Shown one piece after another: positions 1 to 8,671 of a stretch of DNA of 64,000 nucleotides; position 1 is the first letter of the stretch; each line of letters begins with the position of its first letter. Source of the stretch: Streptomyces sp. GQFP. Its GTDB lineage: Bacteria; Actinomycetota; Actinomycetes; Streptomycetales; Streptomycetaceae. The DNA lies in NCBI RefSeq assembly GCF_021545335.1, contig NZ_CP089312.1:496001-560000 (forward strand). Direction: 5' to 3'. The position numbers were made by a program, and so were the translations under genes. The notes beneath the pieces are model-generated. The model searched no databases. It was not told the origin of the DNA and saw only the letters and a program-made list of their open reading frames with translations.

Positions 1-595
1 GCGCGTAGTGCGCGGTGACCTTGCGTTCGATACGGGGGTAGGCGGCCCGGTAGACGTCGTCCGCGTGTCCGTCGAGGGACGGGAGGCCGCCGGTGATCAG
101 GGCGGCGGTCAGACCCTCGGGCGCCGACGACAGATAGTGCACCGCGCAGAAGCCGCCGAAGCTCTGGCCGAGGACGGTCCAGGGGGCGCCGCCGGTGACC
201 GACGGGCGGATGGCCTCGCAGTCCCGGACGATCGAGTCCGCGCGGAAGCGGGTCAGGTAGGCGGCCTGTTCGGCGGGGCCGCCGCGCAGCGGGAGCGTCT
301 GGCGGTTGGCGGGGGTGGAGGCGCCGGTGCCGCGCTGGTCGAGGAGGAGGACACGGAACTCCTCCAGGGCCCGGCCGAGCCAGGCCGCCTGGCCGACGAA
401 ACGATTCGCCCCGAAGCCCGGACCGCCCTGGAGATAGAGCAGCCACGGCAGGTCGTCCCGGTCCGCCTCGCCGCTCGCGACGACCTCACGGGCGTACAGC
501 TCGATGGTCTCGCCCCCGGGGTCGTCGTGGTCCAGGGGCACGGTGAAGCGGCGGTCGGTGAGGACGACGCCGGGCTGGCGGTAGCTGACGGTCAA
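1..595 (-). CDS. Alpha/beta-hydrolase, prolyl-aminopeptidase-like (partial)
   Basis: The gene leaves the left edge of the window, so only about 198 N-terminal codons are visible. They show an alpha/beta-hydrolase of peptidase family S33 (prolyl iminopeptidase type): an oxyanion-loop QGGPG at residues 56-60, DQRGTG at 86-91 and a nucleophile elbow GQSFGG at 143-148, in the right order and spacing. Known members are cytoplasmic and cut N-terminal proline or related amides or esters. I chose the TTG start at 595 because GGGAG lies just upstream and no ATG or GTG fits the conserved N-terminal strand. The catalytic Asp and His lie outside the window. The substrate cannot be told. It follows the lacI gene on the same strand after 112 bases. 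Confidence 0.8.
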   Translation of the reverse strand, partial: MTVSYRQPGVVLTDRRFTVPLDHDDPGGETIELYAREVVASGEADRDDLPWLLYLQGGPGFGANRFVGQAAWLGRALEEFRVLLLDQRGTGASTPANRQTLPLRGGPAEQAAYLTRFRADSIVRDCEAIRPSVTGGAPWTVLGQSFGGFCAVHYLSSAPEGLTAALITGGLPSLDGHADDVYRAAYPRIERKVTAHYA

Positions 596-707
596 CGGTG
601 CTCCCGAGACGGTTGGATTCCAGGCCGCCCCAGTTCAGCACATGTTCGCGGCCCTGCCGAGCCCCTGGATCATGACAACGTACTGAACGCACGATCAGTT
701 CCGGACT

Positions 708-1739
708 TCAGCGGGCCGACAGGCTGGAGCGGCGGACCACCAGTTCCGGCTGGAGGACGACCCTGCGGTGCTCGTGCCGCCTGGGCCCGGTCTCCGTCTC
801 CGCCTCGGTCTCCTCCAGGAGGAGTTCGGCGGCCAGGGCGCCCATGGTCACGGCGGGCTGGCGTACGGAGGTCAGCGGGACGGCCGCGGCGGCGGCGAAC
901 TCGATGTCGTCGTAGCCGACGATCGCGAGGTCGTCGGGGACGCCGACGCCGGCCGCGTACATGGCCTGGAGGACGCCGAGGGCGAGCAGGTCGTTGGCGC
1001 AGAAGACCGCGGTGGGGCGCTCGGCGAGGCCCAGCAGGCGGGCGCCCGCGTCCCGGCCCGCCGCCACGTCGAGGCGTTCGGTGGGCAGCTCGCGCAGGGC
1101 CGAGGGGCTGAGGCCGGCCTCGGCGAGCGCGTTCAGGGCGCCCGTACGGCGGTCGCGGACCTGGTTGAAGCCGGGCGGGCCGCTGACGTACGCGATGGAG
1201 CGATGGCCGGCGTCGATGAGATGGCGGACGGCCAGGGCGCCGCCCGCGACGTCGTCCACGGAGACCGAGCACTCGGTGGTGCCCTCGGCGACCCGGTCGA
1301 CCAGCACGAACGGGATGCCGTGCCGGCGGAAGGAGGCGATGTTGCGGCCGGTGGCGTCGGCCGGGGTGAGCAGCACTCCGCGTACCCGCTGCTCGGCGAA
1401 GAGCGACAGGTAGTCGGCCTCCTCGCCGGCGCTCTGCGCGCTGTTGCAGACCATCACACCGAGCCCGGCGTCGCGCGCGGCCCGCTCGGCGCCGCGTGCC
1501 ACGTCCACGAAGAAGGGGTTACCCATGTCGAGGACGAGCAGCCCCATGATGCGGCTGCGCCCGGCGCGCAGCTGACGCGCAGACTCGCTGCGGACGTAGC
1601 CGAGACGGTCGATCGCGGACAACACCCGGGCCCGGGTCTCGGTGGCGACCGAGTCCGGACGGTTGATGACGTTCGAGACCGTGCCGACGGAGACTCCGGC
1701 GGCACGGGCGACGTCCTTGATACCCACCGGCTGGGCCAT
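708..1739 (-). CDS. LacI-family transcriptional regulator (probable rhamnose regulator)
   Basis: 343 residues, normal for a LacI/GalR repressor. Residues 5-30 form the helix-turn-helix with the family pattern IKDVARAAGVSVGTVSNVIN. The hinge with LRAGRSR follows near 58-66, then a periplasmic-binding-protein-like effector domain. It lies at the end of the leftward rhamnose transport operon and about 90 bases past the BNR gene. It is therefore the best local candidate for the regulator that reads the inverted repeats at 8416-8593 and is released by rhamnose or rhamnulose; this role is inferred from position. ATG start. The Ala-Gln-Pro opening just before the HTH is typical of Streptomyces LacI proteins. 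Confidence 0.9.
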   Translation of the reverse strand: MAQPVGIKDVARAAGVSVGTVSNVINRPDSVATETRARVLSAIDRLGYVRSESARQLRAGRSRIMGLLVLDMGNPFFVDVARGAERAARDAGLGVMVCNSAQSAGEEADYLSLFAEQRVRGVLLTPADATGRNIASFRRHGIPFVLVDRVAEGTTECSVSVDDVAGGALAVRHLIDAGHRSIAYVSGPPGFNQVRDRRTGALNALAEAGLSPSALRELPTERLDVAAGRDAGARLLGLAERPTAVFCANDLLALGVLQAMYAAGVGVPDDLAIVGYDDIEFAAAAAVPLTSVRQPAVTMGALAAELLLEETEAETETGPRRHEHRRVVLQPELVVRRSSLSAR

Positions 1740-1831
1740 CGGGCGGGGACCTCCAGGGAAACGAACGGTGGCGGGCAGGCCCTTACATTAACCGCGACCT
1801 GCCCGGCCCTTGCCAATCCGGCCTAATCCGG

Positions 1832-3271
1832 TCACGCGGGAAGGCTGAAGTCGACGACATGGAGCGCGGACGGGGTCGTACCGCTCGACTTCTCCTGGTA
1901 GAGGACGGACAGGACGTTGTCCTGGGCGATCCGTGTCTCGTCGACGACGACCTCACCGAAGGCGTTGAGTGTGCTGCCGTCGTAGAGCAGCGCCCAGTCG
2001 GTGTACCCGGAGGACTTCGACGCGCCGGCTATCCGCCCGAAGGGGAGGATCGCGTACGCGTTGTCGTACTTGTCGAGGACCAGCTTGGTGCGCTGGCTGG
2101 AGTTGAGGGGGACCGGGATCTCGGTCTTCTGCCAGGTGCCGGCGGAGTTCTTGCGGACGTGGAAGGCGCGGCCGTTGGCGGTGCGGTTGGTGACGTAGTT
2201 CGTCGTGCACTGGCCGAAGCGGCCGGGGACGTAGCTGATGATCGCGTGCGGCAGACCGGACGAGTCGGTGAACTGGCTCTCCTGGTTCATCAGGGAGTGG
2301 TCCGGGTTGAGGGAGTCGACGACGAGCCCGCTGTCGGTCACGGCGACCGTGTCGGTGCCGCCGGTCGTGCCGACGGCGGTGCCCGCGTTGTTGCGCCAGG
2401 TGCGGCCCCGGTCGTCGGAGTAGACGTAGCCGGTGTCGTGGTTGGTGATGCCGCCGCTGTTGCACATCACGGCGCCGTTCTGCTCGCGCCAGGTGAAGAA
2501 CGAGTGCAGGCGGCCGTTCTTGTCGTAGTCGATGCCGTGCAGGTACATGTTGCGGACCGTCGAGGAGCCGTGCTCGCTGGTGTACGTGCCGGTGGAGCTG
2601 GTCCACTCGCCGAGCGCCGTCCAGGTCGAACCGTCGTACTCGGCAAGGGCGTTGCGGCCGTTGCCGGAGACGCCGACGCGGTAGCTGAGCTGGAGCCTGC
2701 CCTCGGGCGTCGAGATGAACTGGGGGTACGTGAACTGGGTGGTGAGCGCGAGTCCGTCGAGCGTCGACTGGGGTGAGCCGAAGCGGGCGGCGGTCCAGCT
2801 GAGCCCGGCGGGATTGTCCATGAGCCCGGCGACCGACTTGACGTAGGTGAAGCCGTCGCTGTGCGAGTCCATGTTGAGGTGGAGCCGGCCGTCGACCTTG
2901 GAGACGCCCATCGAGATGACGTTGTGGGAGTCGCTGTACTTGAGGGTGTGCCCGACCTGGACCGTCGACCAGGTGGTGGCGCCGAGGACGCGGCGGCCGA
3001 CGACGGCGTTCTTGTCGGCGGTGTACCAGACGGCGTACTGGTAGCCCTTGTAGGTCAACAGGGCGTTCTTCTGGAACGAGTTGTTGTTGACCAGGCCGTC
3101 GTAGGAGACGAAGAAGACCGCCTGGGAGTCGAGCGTGGTGTTGCCGGTCTGGGTGACCGAGGGGCCGGGGTCGGCGGCGCGGGCGCTGCCGACGGCGAAG
3201 GCGGGGGTCACCACGGCACCGGCGAGGGCGGCGCCCAGCAACGTACGTCTTTTCATCTCGGGGGACTCCAT
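1832..3271 (-). CDS. Secreted BNR-4 repeat beta-propeller protein, candidate rhamnose-releasing lyase
   Basis: 479 residues. A twin-arginine-type leader (KRRTLLGAALAGA, then ARA) occurs at residues 6-32 and predicts export. The mature part has repeated WxxYYxG/W-like blades and Asp-box motifs such as YSDDRGRTWRN, matching the BNR-4 sialidase-like propeller family. Related propellers include polysaccharide lyases, some of which (PL27 and PL42, to my knowledge) cut the rhamnosyl-glucuronate linkage of gum arabic. It sits 35 bases behind rhaM in the rhamnose uptake operon, so an extracellular rhamnose-releasing role is a reasonable inference, not shown by the sequence alone. ATG at 3271 or 3256 are both possible starts; the second gives a cleaner Tat leader. 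Confidence 0.75.
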   Translation of the reverse strand: MESPEMKRRTLLGAALAGAVVTPAFAVGSARAADPGPSVTQTGNTTLDSQAVFFVSYDGLVNNNSFQKNALLTYKGYQYAVWYTADKNAVVGRRVLGATTWSTVQVGHTLKYSDSHNVISMGVSKVDGRLHLNMDSHSDGFTYVKSVAGLMDNPAGLSWTAARFGSPQSTLDGLALTTQFTYPQFISTPEGRLQLSYRVGVSGNGRNALAEYDGSTWTALGEWTSSTGTYTSEHGSSTVRNMYLHGIDYDKNGRLHSFFTWREQNGAVMCNSGGITNHDTGYVYSDDRGRTWRNNAGTAVGTTGGTDTVAVTDSGLVVDSLNPDHSLMNQESQFTDSSGLPHAIISYVPGRFGQCTTNYVTNRTANGRAFHVRKNSAGTWQKTEIPVPLNSSQRTKLVLDKYDNAYAILPFGRIAGASKSSGYTDWALLYDGSTLNAFGEVVVDETRIAQDNVLSVLYQEKSSGTTPSALHVVDFSLPA

Positions 3272-3306
3272 TGTCTGGCGAGGTGAGAGAGGAGTTCAAG
3301 CGGGGT

Positions 3307-3627
3307 TCAGGCGAGGTGGAACACCTCGGTGAGGGGCTTCATGGCCTCGTCGGGGCGGGCGCCGTCCAGCGACTCGAAGAACGGCGCCATCTCCGCCTGC
3401 CAACGGGCGTTGACCTCTGCGGCCTCCATGCCGGCCTGGGCGGCGGCGAAGTCCTCGGTCTCCAAGTAGCCGACCAGCAGGCCGTCTTCACGCAGGAAGA
3501 GCGAGTAGTTGTGCCAGCCGGTGGCCGAGAGCGCGTCGAGCATCTCGGGCCACACGGCGGCGTGCCGCTCGCGGTACTCGTCGAGGCGGTCCGCCCTGAC
3601 CTTCAGCAGAAAGCACACGCGCTGCAT
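3307..3627 (-). CDS. rhaM: L-rhamnose mutarotase
   Basis: 106 residues, the usual size. The protein begins MQRVCFLLKVRADRLDEYRE and contains RHAAVWPEML and GWHNYSLFL, the hallmark of the RhaM/YiiL dimeric alpha-beta barrel; the conserved His of RHAAVWPE is the expected catalytic residue. It interconverts alpha- and beta-L-rhamnopyranose so that imported sugar is in the form the isomerase uses. The ATG at 3627 is chosen because a G-rich Shine-Dalgarno (CTGGGGG) precedes it and because homology begins exactly there. It lies 17 bases behind rhaS in the same leftward operon. A small gene that a length filter can hide, since a longer spurious frame extends through it. Confidence 0.93.
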   Translation of the reverse strand: MQRVCFLLKVRADRLDEYRERHAAVWPEMLDALSATGWHNYSLFLREDGLLVGYLETEDFAAAQAGMEAAEVNARWQAEMAPFFESLDGARPDEAMKPLTEVFHLA

Positions 3628-3644
3628 CAACAGCCCCCAGGGGA

Positions 3645-4727
3645 TCAGAAGTTGAACTGGTCGATGTTGTCCTTGGTGAACACGGTGGGCTTGCCGAGGC
3701 TGATCACACCGTCCGCGCCGATGGTGAACGAGCCCATGTCGCCGGCCTTGAAGGTCTCGCCCTCCTTGCCGGTGATCTGCCCCGACACCAGCGCGACGGC
3801 GGTGTACGCGGCCAGCTCGCCGAGCTTCGCCGGGTCCCACAGCTCGAAGCCCTCGACGGTGCCGTTCTTGACGTACTTGCGCATGTCGTTGGGGGTGCCG
3901 AGGCCGGTCAGCTTGACCTTGCCCTTGTACTTCGAGCCGGACAGGTACTGGGCGGCGGCCTTGATGCCGACGGTGGTCGGGGAGATGATCCCCTTCAGGT
4001 TCGGGTACTCCTGGAGGAGACCCTGGGTCTGCTGGAAGGACTGCTGGGCGTCGTCGTTGCCGTACGCGATCTTGACCAGCTTGATGTCCTTGTACTTCGG
4101 GTCCTCCAGCTCCTTCTTCATGAAGTCGATCCAGACGTTCTGGTTGGTCGCGGTCTGCGCGGCGGACAGGATCGCGATCTCGCCCTTGTAGCCGATCTGT
4201 TCGGCGAGCAGCTGCACCTCGGTACGGCCCAGGTCCTCGGCGCTGGCCTGCGAGACGAAGGCGTTGCGACAGTCGGCCTTGGTGTCGGAGTCGTACGTGA
4301 CGACCTTGATGTCGTTCTTCATGGCCTGCTTGAGCGCGGTGCACAGGGCACCCGGGTCCTGCGCCGACACGGCCATCGCGTCGACCTGCTGCTGGGTGAG
4401 CGTGTTGACGTACGACACCTGCCCGGAGGTGTCGGTGGCGCTGGACGGCCCGACCTCCTTGTAGGTGGAGCCCAGTGCCTGGAGCGCCTTCTCGCCGCCC
4501 TTGTCGGCGGAGGTGAAGTACGGGTTGTTGACCTGCTTCGGCAGGAAGCCGACGGTCAGCCCCTTCTTGGTGGCCGCGTTCGGGTCGGCCTTACCGGTGG
4601 CGGCGGCCGAGGCCCCCTCGTCCTTCACATCCTCCTTGGTGGTACCACCGCAGGCAGTGAGGGCCAGAGCGAGCGAGGTGGCCGCGGCAAGCGCCGCGGA
4701 GGCACGACGGACGGATGACTTACGCAT
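3645..4727 (-). CDS. rhaS: Rhamnose ABC transporter substrate-binding lipoprotein
   Basis: 360 residues. It has a lipoprotein leader ending in the lipobox L-T-A-C (Cys26), then a periplasmic-binding fold of the sugar-binding type (PBP1-like), with GFLPKQVNNPYFTSADKGG at the first strand and the ribose-binding-like VSAQDPGAL segment. It binds external L-rhamnose and feeds the RhaPQT importer. The ATG at 4727 is preferred over an in-frame start 93 bases upstream, since AAAGGA precedes it and the upstream part would translate a dispersed repeat (4757-4815). The gap to rhaQ holds that repeat, which could act as an attenuator letting the binding protein be made at a different level. Confidence 0.93.
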   Translation of the reverse strand: MRKSSVRRASAALAAATSLALALTACGGTTKEDVKDEGASAAATGKADPNAATKKGLTVGFLPKQVNNPYFTSADKGGEKALQALGSTYKEVGPSSATDTSGQVSYVNTLTQQQVDAMAVSAQDPGALCTALKQAMKNDIKVVTYDSDTKADCRNAFVSQASAEDLGRTEVQLLAEQIGYKGEIAILSAAQTATNQNVWIDFMKKELEDPKYKDIKLVKIAYGNDDAQQSFQQTQGLLQEYPNLKGIISPTTVGIKAAAQYLSGSKYKGKVKLTGLGTPNDMRKYVKNGTVEGFELWDPAKLGELAAYTAVALVSGQITGKEGETFKAGDMGSFTIGADGVISLGKPTVFTKDNIDQFNF

Positions 4728-4756
4728 GACGGGTTCCTTTGAACAGAGGGCGAGTG

Positions 4757-4815
4757 AGACGCGCCCCGACAGGGGCGCGGGGAACTGCGCGACCAGCCAC
4801 AACCGGTCCGCAGTC
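4757..4815 (+). repeat. Dispersed Streptomyces palindromic repeat, copy 1 (type A)
   Basis: A GCGCCCC/GGGGCGC hairpin followed by GCGGGGAACTGCGCGACCAG and a CGG..CCGCAG tail. It lies between rhaQ and rhaS. The same module recurs about ten times in this window, always between genes. Confidence 0.8.
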
Positions 4816-4828
4816 TGCAAACAACCGT

Positions 4829-5824
4829 TTACGTCAGCCTTTGCGAGGCCCGAGCCAGTGAGACCTGCCGAGCGACCCGAGGTCCCAGCACGGAGAGCAC
4901 CAGCAAGACGCCCGTGACGACGATCTGCGACTGAGCCGAGACATCCTGAAGGCTCATCACGTTCTGCAGCGCCCCGAGCAGGAACACCCCGGCGATGGCG
5001 CCACCCAGCGTGCCCTTCCCCCCGTCGAAGTCGATCCCACCGAGCAACACGGCGGCGATCACGGAGAGTTCAAGCCCGGTGGCGTTGTCATAGCGAGCGC
5101 TGGCGTAGTGCAGCGCCCAGAAGATCCCGGTCAGAGAAGCCGTAAGCCCGGTCACCGCGAACAGGATCAACTTCTGCCGCTTCACCCGGATACCGGCGAA
5201 GCGAGCGGCCTCCTCACTCGCCCCGATCGCGAACAGCGACCGGCCGAACGGGGTGGCGTGCAGCACGACCACGGCGATCGCGAGCAGCACCAGGAAGGGC
5301 AGCAGGGCGTACGGGACGAACGTGTCGCCGATGCGTCCGGCCGCGAAGTCCAGGTACTGGGTGGGGAAGTCGGTCACCGCGTCGGAGCCGAGCACGATCT
5401 GTGCGATGCCCCGGTAGGCGGCCATGGTGCCGATGGTGACGGCGAGGGAGGGCAGCCCGAGCCGGGTGACGAGCAGCCCGTTGATCAGTCCGCAGACCAC
5501 CCCGAGGAGCAGACAGATCGGGATGATCGTCTCGATCGTCATGCCCTGGTTCCACAGGGCGCCCATCACCGCGCCGGAGAGGCCTGCGGTGGAGGCGACC
5601 GAGAGGTCGATCTCGCCGGAGACGACGAGGAGGGTCATCGGGAGCGCGATGAGCGCGATCGGGAGGGTGTTGCCGATCAGGAAGGACAGGTTGAGCCCGT
5701 TGCCGAACCCGTCCACGAACCCGAAGGACAGCAGCAGCACGACGACGAGGAGGACGCCGACGGCGGAGTCCCACCTCTTCAAGGAGGACCCGCGGATCGC
5801 GCGCGCGAGTGACGAGTCAGCCAT
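4829..5824 (-). CDS. rhaQ: Rhamnose ABC transporter permease RhaQ
   Basis: 331 residues with about nine to ten hydrophobic segments, of the branched/ribose-type permease family (BPD_transp_2). The signature EEAARFAGIRVKRQK near residue 205, with the following glycine-rich helix GGIDFDGGKGTLGGAIAGV, is the cytoplasmic loop contacting the ATPase. It forms the membrane channel together with RhaP. Its start ATG overlaps the end of rhaP by 8 bases (5817-5824), which suggests translational coupling. ATG start at 5824. Paralogous to its neighbour RhaP, as is usual in rhamnose importers, which have two different permeases. Confidence 0.93.
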   Translation of the reverse strand: MADSSLARAIRGSSLKRWDSAVGVLLVVVLLLSFGFVDGFGNGLNLSFLIGNTLPIALIALPMTLLVVSGEIDLSVASTAGLSGAVMGALWNQGMTIETIIPICLLLGVVCGLINGLLVTRLGLPSLAVTIGTMAAYRGIAQIVLGSDAVTDFPTQYLDFAAGRIGDTFVPYALLPFLVLLAIAVVVLHATPFGRSLFAIGASEEAARFAGIRVKRQKLILFAVTGLTASLTGIFWALHYASARYDNATGLELSVIAAVLLGGIDFDGGKGTLGGAIAGVFLLGALQNVMSLQDVSAQSQIVVTGVLLVLSVLGPRVARQVSLARASQRLT

Positions 5825-6857
5825 GGCGGGCGTTCCTCTTCTTCAGTGCGGACGCCACGCGCAGGGCGACGATCCGGTCGACGGCGATGGCGAGGATGAG
5901 CAGGATGCCGTTGATGGCCATGACCCACACCGAGCTGACGCCGAGGGCGGGCAGCACGCTGTTGATGGAGGTCAGCAGCAGCGCGCCGAGCGCGGCCCCG
6001 TAGACGCTGCCGGAGCCGCCGGTGAAGACCACACCGCCGACCACGACCGCGCTGACGACGGTGAGTTCGTAGCCGTTGCCGGTGCTGGAGTCGACGTTGC
6101 CGAACCGGGCGAGGTAGAGCGCGCCGGCGAGTCCGGCGAGAGCGCCGCAGAAGGTGTACGCGGCGAGGATCCGCTTGCGCACGGGGATGCCGGCGAGCCG
6201 GGCGGCCTCGGGGTTGGAGCCGAGCGCGTACAGCTCACGGCCGCCGCCGAAGTGCTTGAGGTAGTAGGCGGTGGCGATGAGTACGGCGAGCGCGATCAGC
6301 GCGAGGTAGGGCACCGCCGTGATGCCGCCCGAGCCGAAGTCGACGAATCCGTCCGGGAGATCGGCCGCCGTGATCTGGCGGGAGCCGACCCAGATGGAGT
6401 CGATGCCGCGGATGATGTAGAGCGTGCCGAGGGTGACGACGAGCGCGGGTACCTGGCCGAAGCTGACGAGCAGCCCGTTGAGCAGCCCGAACCCGATACC
6501 CATGAGGACGGCCAGGGCGACGGCCACGACGGGGTTTCCGCCGTCCTGGAGGTAGACCCCGGCGGCGAAGGCGCTGATGCCGAGGGTGGAGCCGACGGAC
6601 AGGTCGACGTTGCGGGTGATGACGACGAGCGACTGGCCGGTGGCGACCAGGACCAGGATCGTCGCGTTCAGCAGCAGGTCCTTGATGCCCTGTTCGGACA
6701 GGAACTCGCTGTTGCCTGCCTGGGTGACGGCGATCATCACCAGGAAGACGACCAGGATGGCGAGTTCGCGCATCTTGAAGACGCGGTCCACCAGCCGGGT
6801 GGCGCCGGCCTTGGGCACCTCGGCGGCGGGGGCGGGGTTGGGAGCGGTCACCGTCAT
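5817..6857 (-). CDS. rhaP: Rhamnose ABC transporter permease RhaP
   Basis: 346 residues. An Ala/Pro-rich cytoplasmic start is followed by multiple membrane helices of the same permease family as RhaQ. The EAA-like loop reads [15 protein letters not shown] near residue 210, followed by [15 protein letters not shown]. The ATG at 6857 overlaps the rhaT stop as ATGA, the usual coupled arrangement, so longer in-frame extensions upstream into rhaT are rejected. It partners RhaQ in the membrane to carry L-rhamnose delivered by RhaS. Confidence 0.93.
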   Translation of the reverse strand: MTVTAPNPAPAAEVPKAGATRLVDRVFKMRELAILVVFLVMIAVTQAGNSEFLSEQGIKDLLLNATILVLVATGQSLVVITRNVDLSVGSTLGISAFAAGVYLQDGGNPVVAVALAVLMGIGFGLLNGLLVSFGQVPALVVTLGTLYIIRGIDSIWVGSRQITAADLPDGFVDFGSGGITAVPYLALIALAVLIATAYYLKHFGGGRELYALGSNPEAARLAGIPVRKRILAAYTFCGALAGLAGALYLARFGNVDSSTGNGYELTVVSAVVVGGVVFTGGSGSVYGAALGALLLTSINSVLPALGVSSVWVMAINGILLILAIAVDRIVALRVASALKKRNARHG

Positions 6858-8371
6858 GCGGCGGCCCTCCCGGTGGCTGCGGCCATCACCGTTTCCTCGG
6901 TTGCTTCGGAGCGCGGGATCTCGGCGGTGAGGCGGCCCTCGTGCATCACGAGCACGCGGTCGGCCATACCGAGGATCTCGGGCAGGTCGGAGGAGATCAT
7001 CAGGACGGCCACCCCGTCGGCGGCCAACTCGCCGAGCAGGCGGTGCACCTCGGCCTTCGTACCGACGTCGATGCCCCGGGTGGGCTCGTCGACGATCAGC
7101 ACCCTGGGGCCGGTGGCGAGCCACTTGGCCAGGACGACCTTCTGCTGGTTGCCGCCGGACAGCGTGTTGACGGTGTCGGCGATCCGGGCGTACTTGACCT
7201 GGAGCTTGACGGCCCAGTCGAGGGAGCGGCTGCGCTCGGCGCCCCGGTCCATGAGGCCTGCCTTGACGGTCGTACGCAGACCGGTGAGGCCGATGTTCCG
7301 CTCGATGGACATGTCCATCACCAGGCCCTGGGCGCGCCGGTCCTCGGGGACGAGGGCGAGCCCGGCGGCCATGGCCGTGGAGGGGGCGCCGTTGGTGAGG
7401 ACCGTGCCGTCCACCTCGACCTCGCCGGCGTCCCAGCGGTCGATGCCGAAGACGGCCCGGGCTACCTCGGTACGGCCGGCGCCGACAAGCCCCGCGAGGC
7501 CCACGATCTCGCCGTGCCGCACCTCGAAGGAGACGTCGGTGAAGACGCCTTCGCGGGTCAACCGCCGCACACTGAGGGCGACTTCACCGGCCGTCACGTC
7601 CTGCTTGGGGTACAGCTCGTCGAGGTCGCGGCCGACCATGCGGCGTACGAGATCGTCCTCGGTCATGCCGTCGATCGGCTCGCTGGCGATCCAGGCGCCG
7701 TCGCGGAGGGTCGTCACCCGTTGGCAGATCTGGAAGATCTCCTCCAGTCGATGCGAGATGAACAGCACGGCGGCGCCCTGTTCGCGCAGGGTGCGTACCA
7801 CGCCGAAGAGGCGGGCGACCTCGCTGCCGGTGAGGGCGGCGGTCGGCTCGTCCATGATCAGGACGCGGGCGTCGAAGGAGAGGGCCTTGGCGATCTCGAC
7901 GATCTGCTGGTCCGCGATGGACAGGCCGCGAGCGGGACGGTCGGGGTCGAGTTCGACGCCGAGGCGCCGCATCAGGGCGGCGGTCGCCGAGTGGGTGGCC
8001 TTGTGGTCGATCCGGCCGAGGGCCCGGCGCGGCTGGCGGCCCATGAAGATGTTCTCGGCGATCGACAGATCGGGAAAGAGCGTCGGCTCCTGGTAGATCA
8101 CGGCGATTCCGGCGTCGCGGGCGTCGCCGGGGCCGTGGAAGACGACGGGCGCGCCGTCGAGCAGCACCTGGCCGGCGTCCGGTCGGTGCACGCCGGCGAG
8201 CGTCTTGATGAGGGTCGACTTGCCGGCGCCGTTCTCACCGGCGAGTGCGTGCACTTCACCGGGGAACAGCTCCAGGGAGACGTCCCGCAGGGCACGCACC
8301 GCACCGAAGGACTTGGAGATGTCCTTGAGCGCCAGCACTGGGGCCGGCCCCGGGTCGGACGGGTGGGTCAT
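6854..8371 (-). CDS. rhaT: Rhamnose ABC transporter ATP-binding protein
   Basis: 505 residues with two fused ABC ATPase domains, as in ribose/rhamnose importers. The first has Walker [10 protein letters not shown] near 46-54 and Walker [12 protein letters not shown] near 170; its signature region reads [13 protein letters not shown]. The second has a degenerate Walker A (GLVGAGRTE) but a good signature LSGGNQQK and Walker [13 protein letters not shown]. This asymmetry is normal for sugar importers with one tandem ATPase. It is the first gene of the leftward operon and diverges from rhaI across a 300-base control region. The symbol follows the actinobacterial and rhizobial ABC usage, not the E. 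coli proton symporter of the same name. Confidence 0.94.
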   Translation of the reverse strand: MTHPSDPGPAPVLALKDISKSFGAVRALRDVSLELFPGEVHALAGENGAGKSTLIKTLAGVHRPDAGQVLLDGAPVVFHGPGDARDAGIAVIYQEPTLFPDLSIAENIFMGRQPRRALGRIDHKATHSATAALMRRLGVELDPDRPARGLSIADQQIVEIAKALSFDARVLIMDEPTAALTGSEVARLFGVVRTLREQGAAVLFISHRLEEIFQICQRVTTLRDGAWIASEPIDGMTEDDLVRRMVGRDLDELYPKQDVTAGEVALSVRRLTREGVFTDVSFEVRHGEIVGLAGLVGAGRTEVARAVFGIDRWDAGEVEVDGTVLTNGAPSTAMAAGLALVPEDRRAQGLVMDMSIERNIGLTGLRTTVKAGLMDRGAERSRSLDWAVKLQVKYARIADTVNTLSGGNQQKVVLAKWLATGPRVLIVDEPTRGIDVGTKAEVHRLLGELAADGVAVLMISSDLPEILGMADRVLVMHEGRLTAEIPRSEATEETVMAAATGRAAA

Positions 8372-8415
8372 GAGGGCTCCTCGACGACGCCGTTGGGACT
8401 GGCCTCACGATGTCG

Positions 8416-8427
8416 TGAAAGGTTTCA
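8416..8427. promoter_or_regulatory. LacI-type operator half-palindrome, rhaT side
   Basis: TGAAA-GG-TTTCA, perfect 5-base arms, 45 bases upstream of the rhaT start. The form matches operators of LacI-family regulators. The whole 8372-8671 gap between rhaT and rhaI contains no gene; it holds this site, two further inverted repeats and a triplet of short direct repeats. Confidence 0.5.
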
Positions 8428-8481
8428 ACTGGGTTGCCGGGACGTTAGACACGGGAGCCATGTCACGTCAATGGGTCCGTG

Positions 8482-8496
8482 TCGAAATTCTTTCGA
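8482..8496. promoter_or_regulatory. Inverted repeat in the rha divergent promoter
   Basis: TCGAAA-TTC-TTTCGA, perfect 6-base arms, near the middle of the rhaT/rhaI gap. It could be a second operator read by the rhamnose LacI protein; the half-site differs somewhat from the other two. Confidence 0.45.
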
Positions 8497-8581
8497 TAGT
8501 TGAAGGTCGCGGCCAAGTCACGGCAACCTGAGTTGGTCAGAGGGGTTGACACCCCTTCGAGGGGCTCATAGCTTCCCGTTC

Positions 8582-8593
8582 TGAATCGTTTCA
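8582..8593. promoter_or_regulatory. LacI-type operator, rhaI side
   Basis: TGAATCGTTTCA, a near-perfect match to the centred CG palindrome favoured by LacI proteins (TGAAnCGnTTCA). It ends 78 bases before the rhaI start codon. Confidence 0.55.
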
Positions 8594-8599
8594 TCAGAT

Positions 8600-8647
8600 C
8601 GTCGTTCCGAACGTCGTTCCGCAGACTGTTTCCCAGTCGTCGTTCCG
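8600..8647 (+). repeat. Three direct copies of CGTCGTTCCG before rhaI
   Basis: The decamer CGTCGTTCCG occurs at 8600-8609, 8612-8621 and 8638-8647, immediately upstream of the rhaI Shine-Dalgarno ACAGGAG. The spacing of the first two is 12 bases. It could be a regulator-binding array or a leader element; nothing in the sequence decides. Confidence 0.6.
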
Positions 8648-8671
8648 ACCCGATGTCACAGGAGTCCCGCA

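Noticed and set aside
1953..3299. A long Arg/Pro-rich frame overlapping the BNR gene
   Set aside because: Arg, Pro and His excess is the mark of a shifted frame of a high-G+C gene; no homology pattern is visible.
5424..8096. An 890-codon open frame on the plus strand opposite the rha transport genes
   Set aside because: It is antisense to three well-supported ABC transporter genes; long empty frames opposite G/C-biased genes are normal in this composition, and the translation is low-complexity Arg/Ser-rich.
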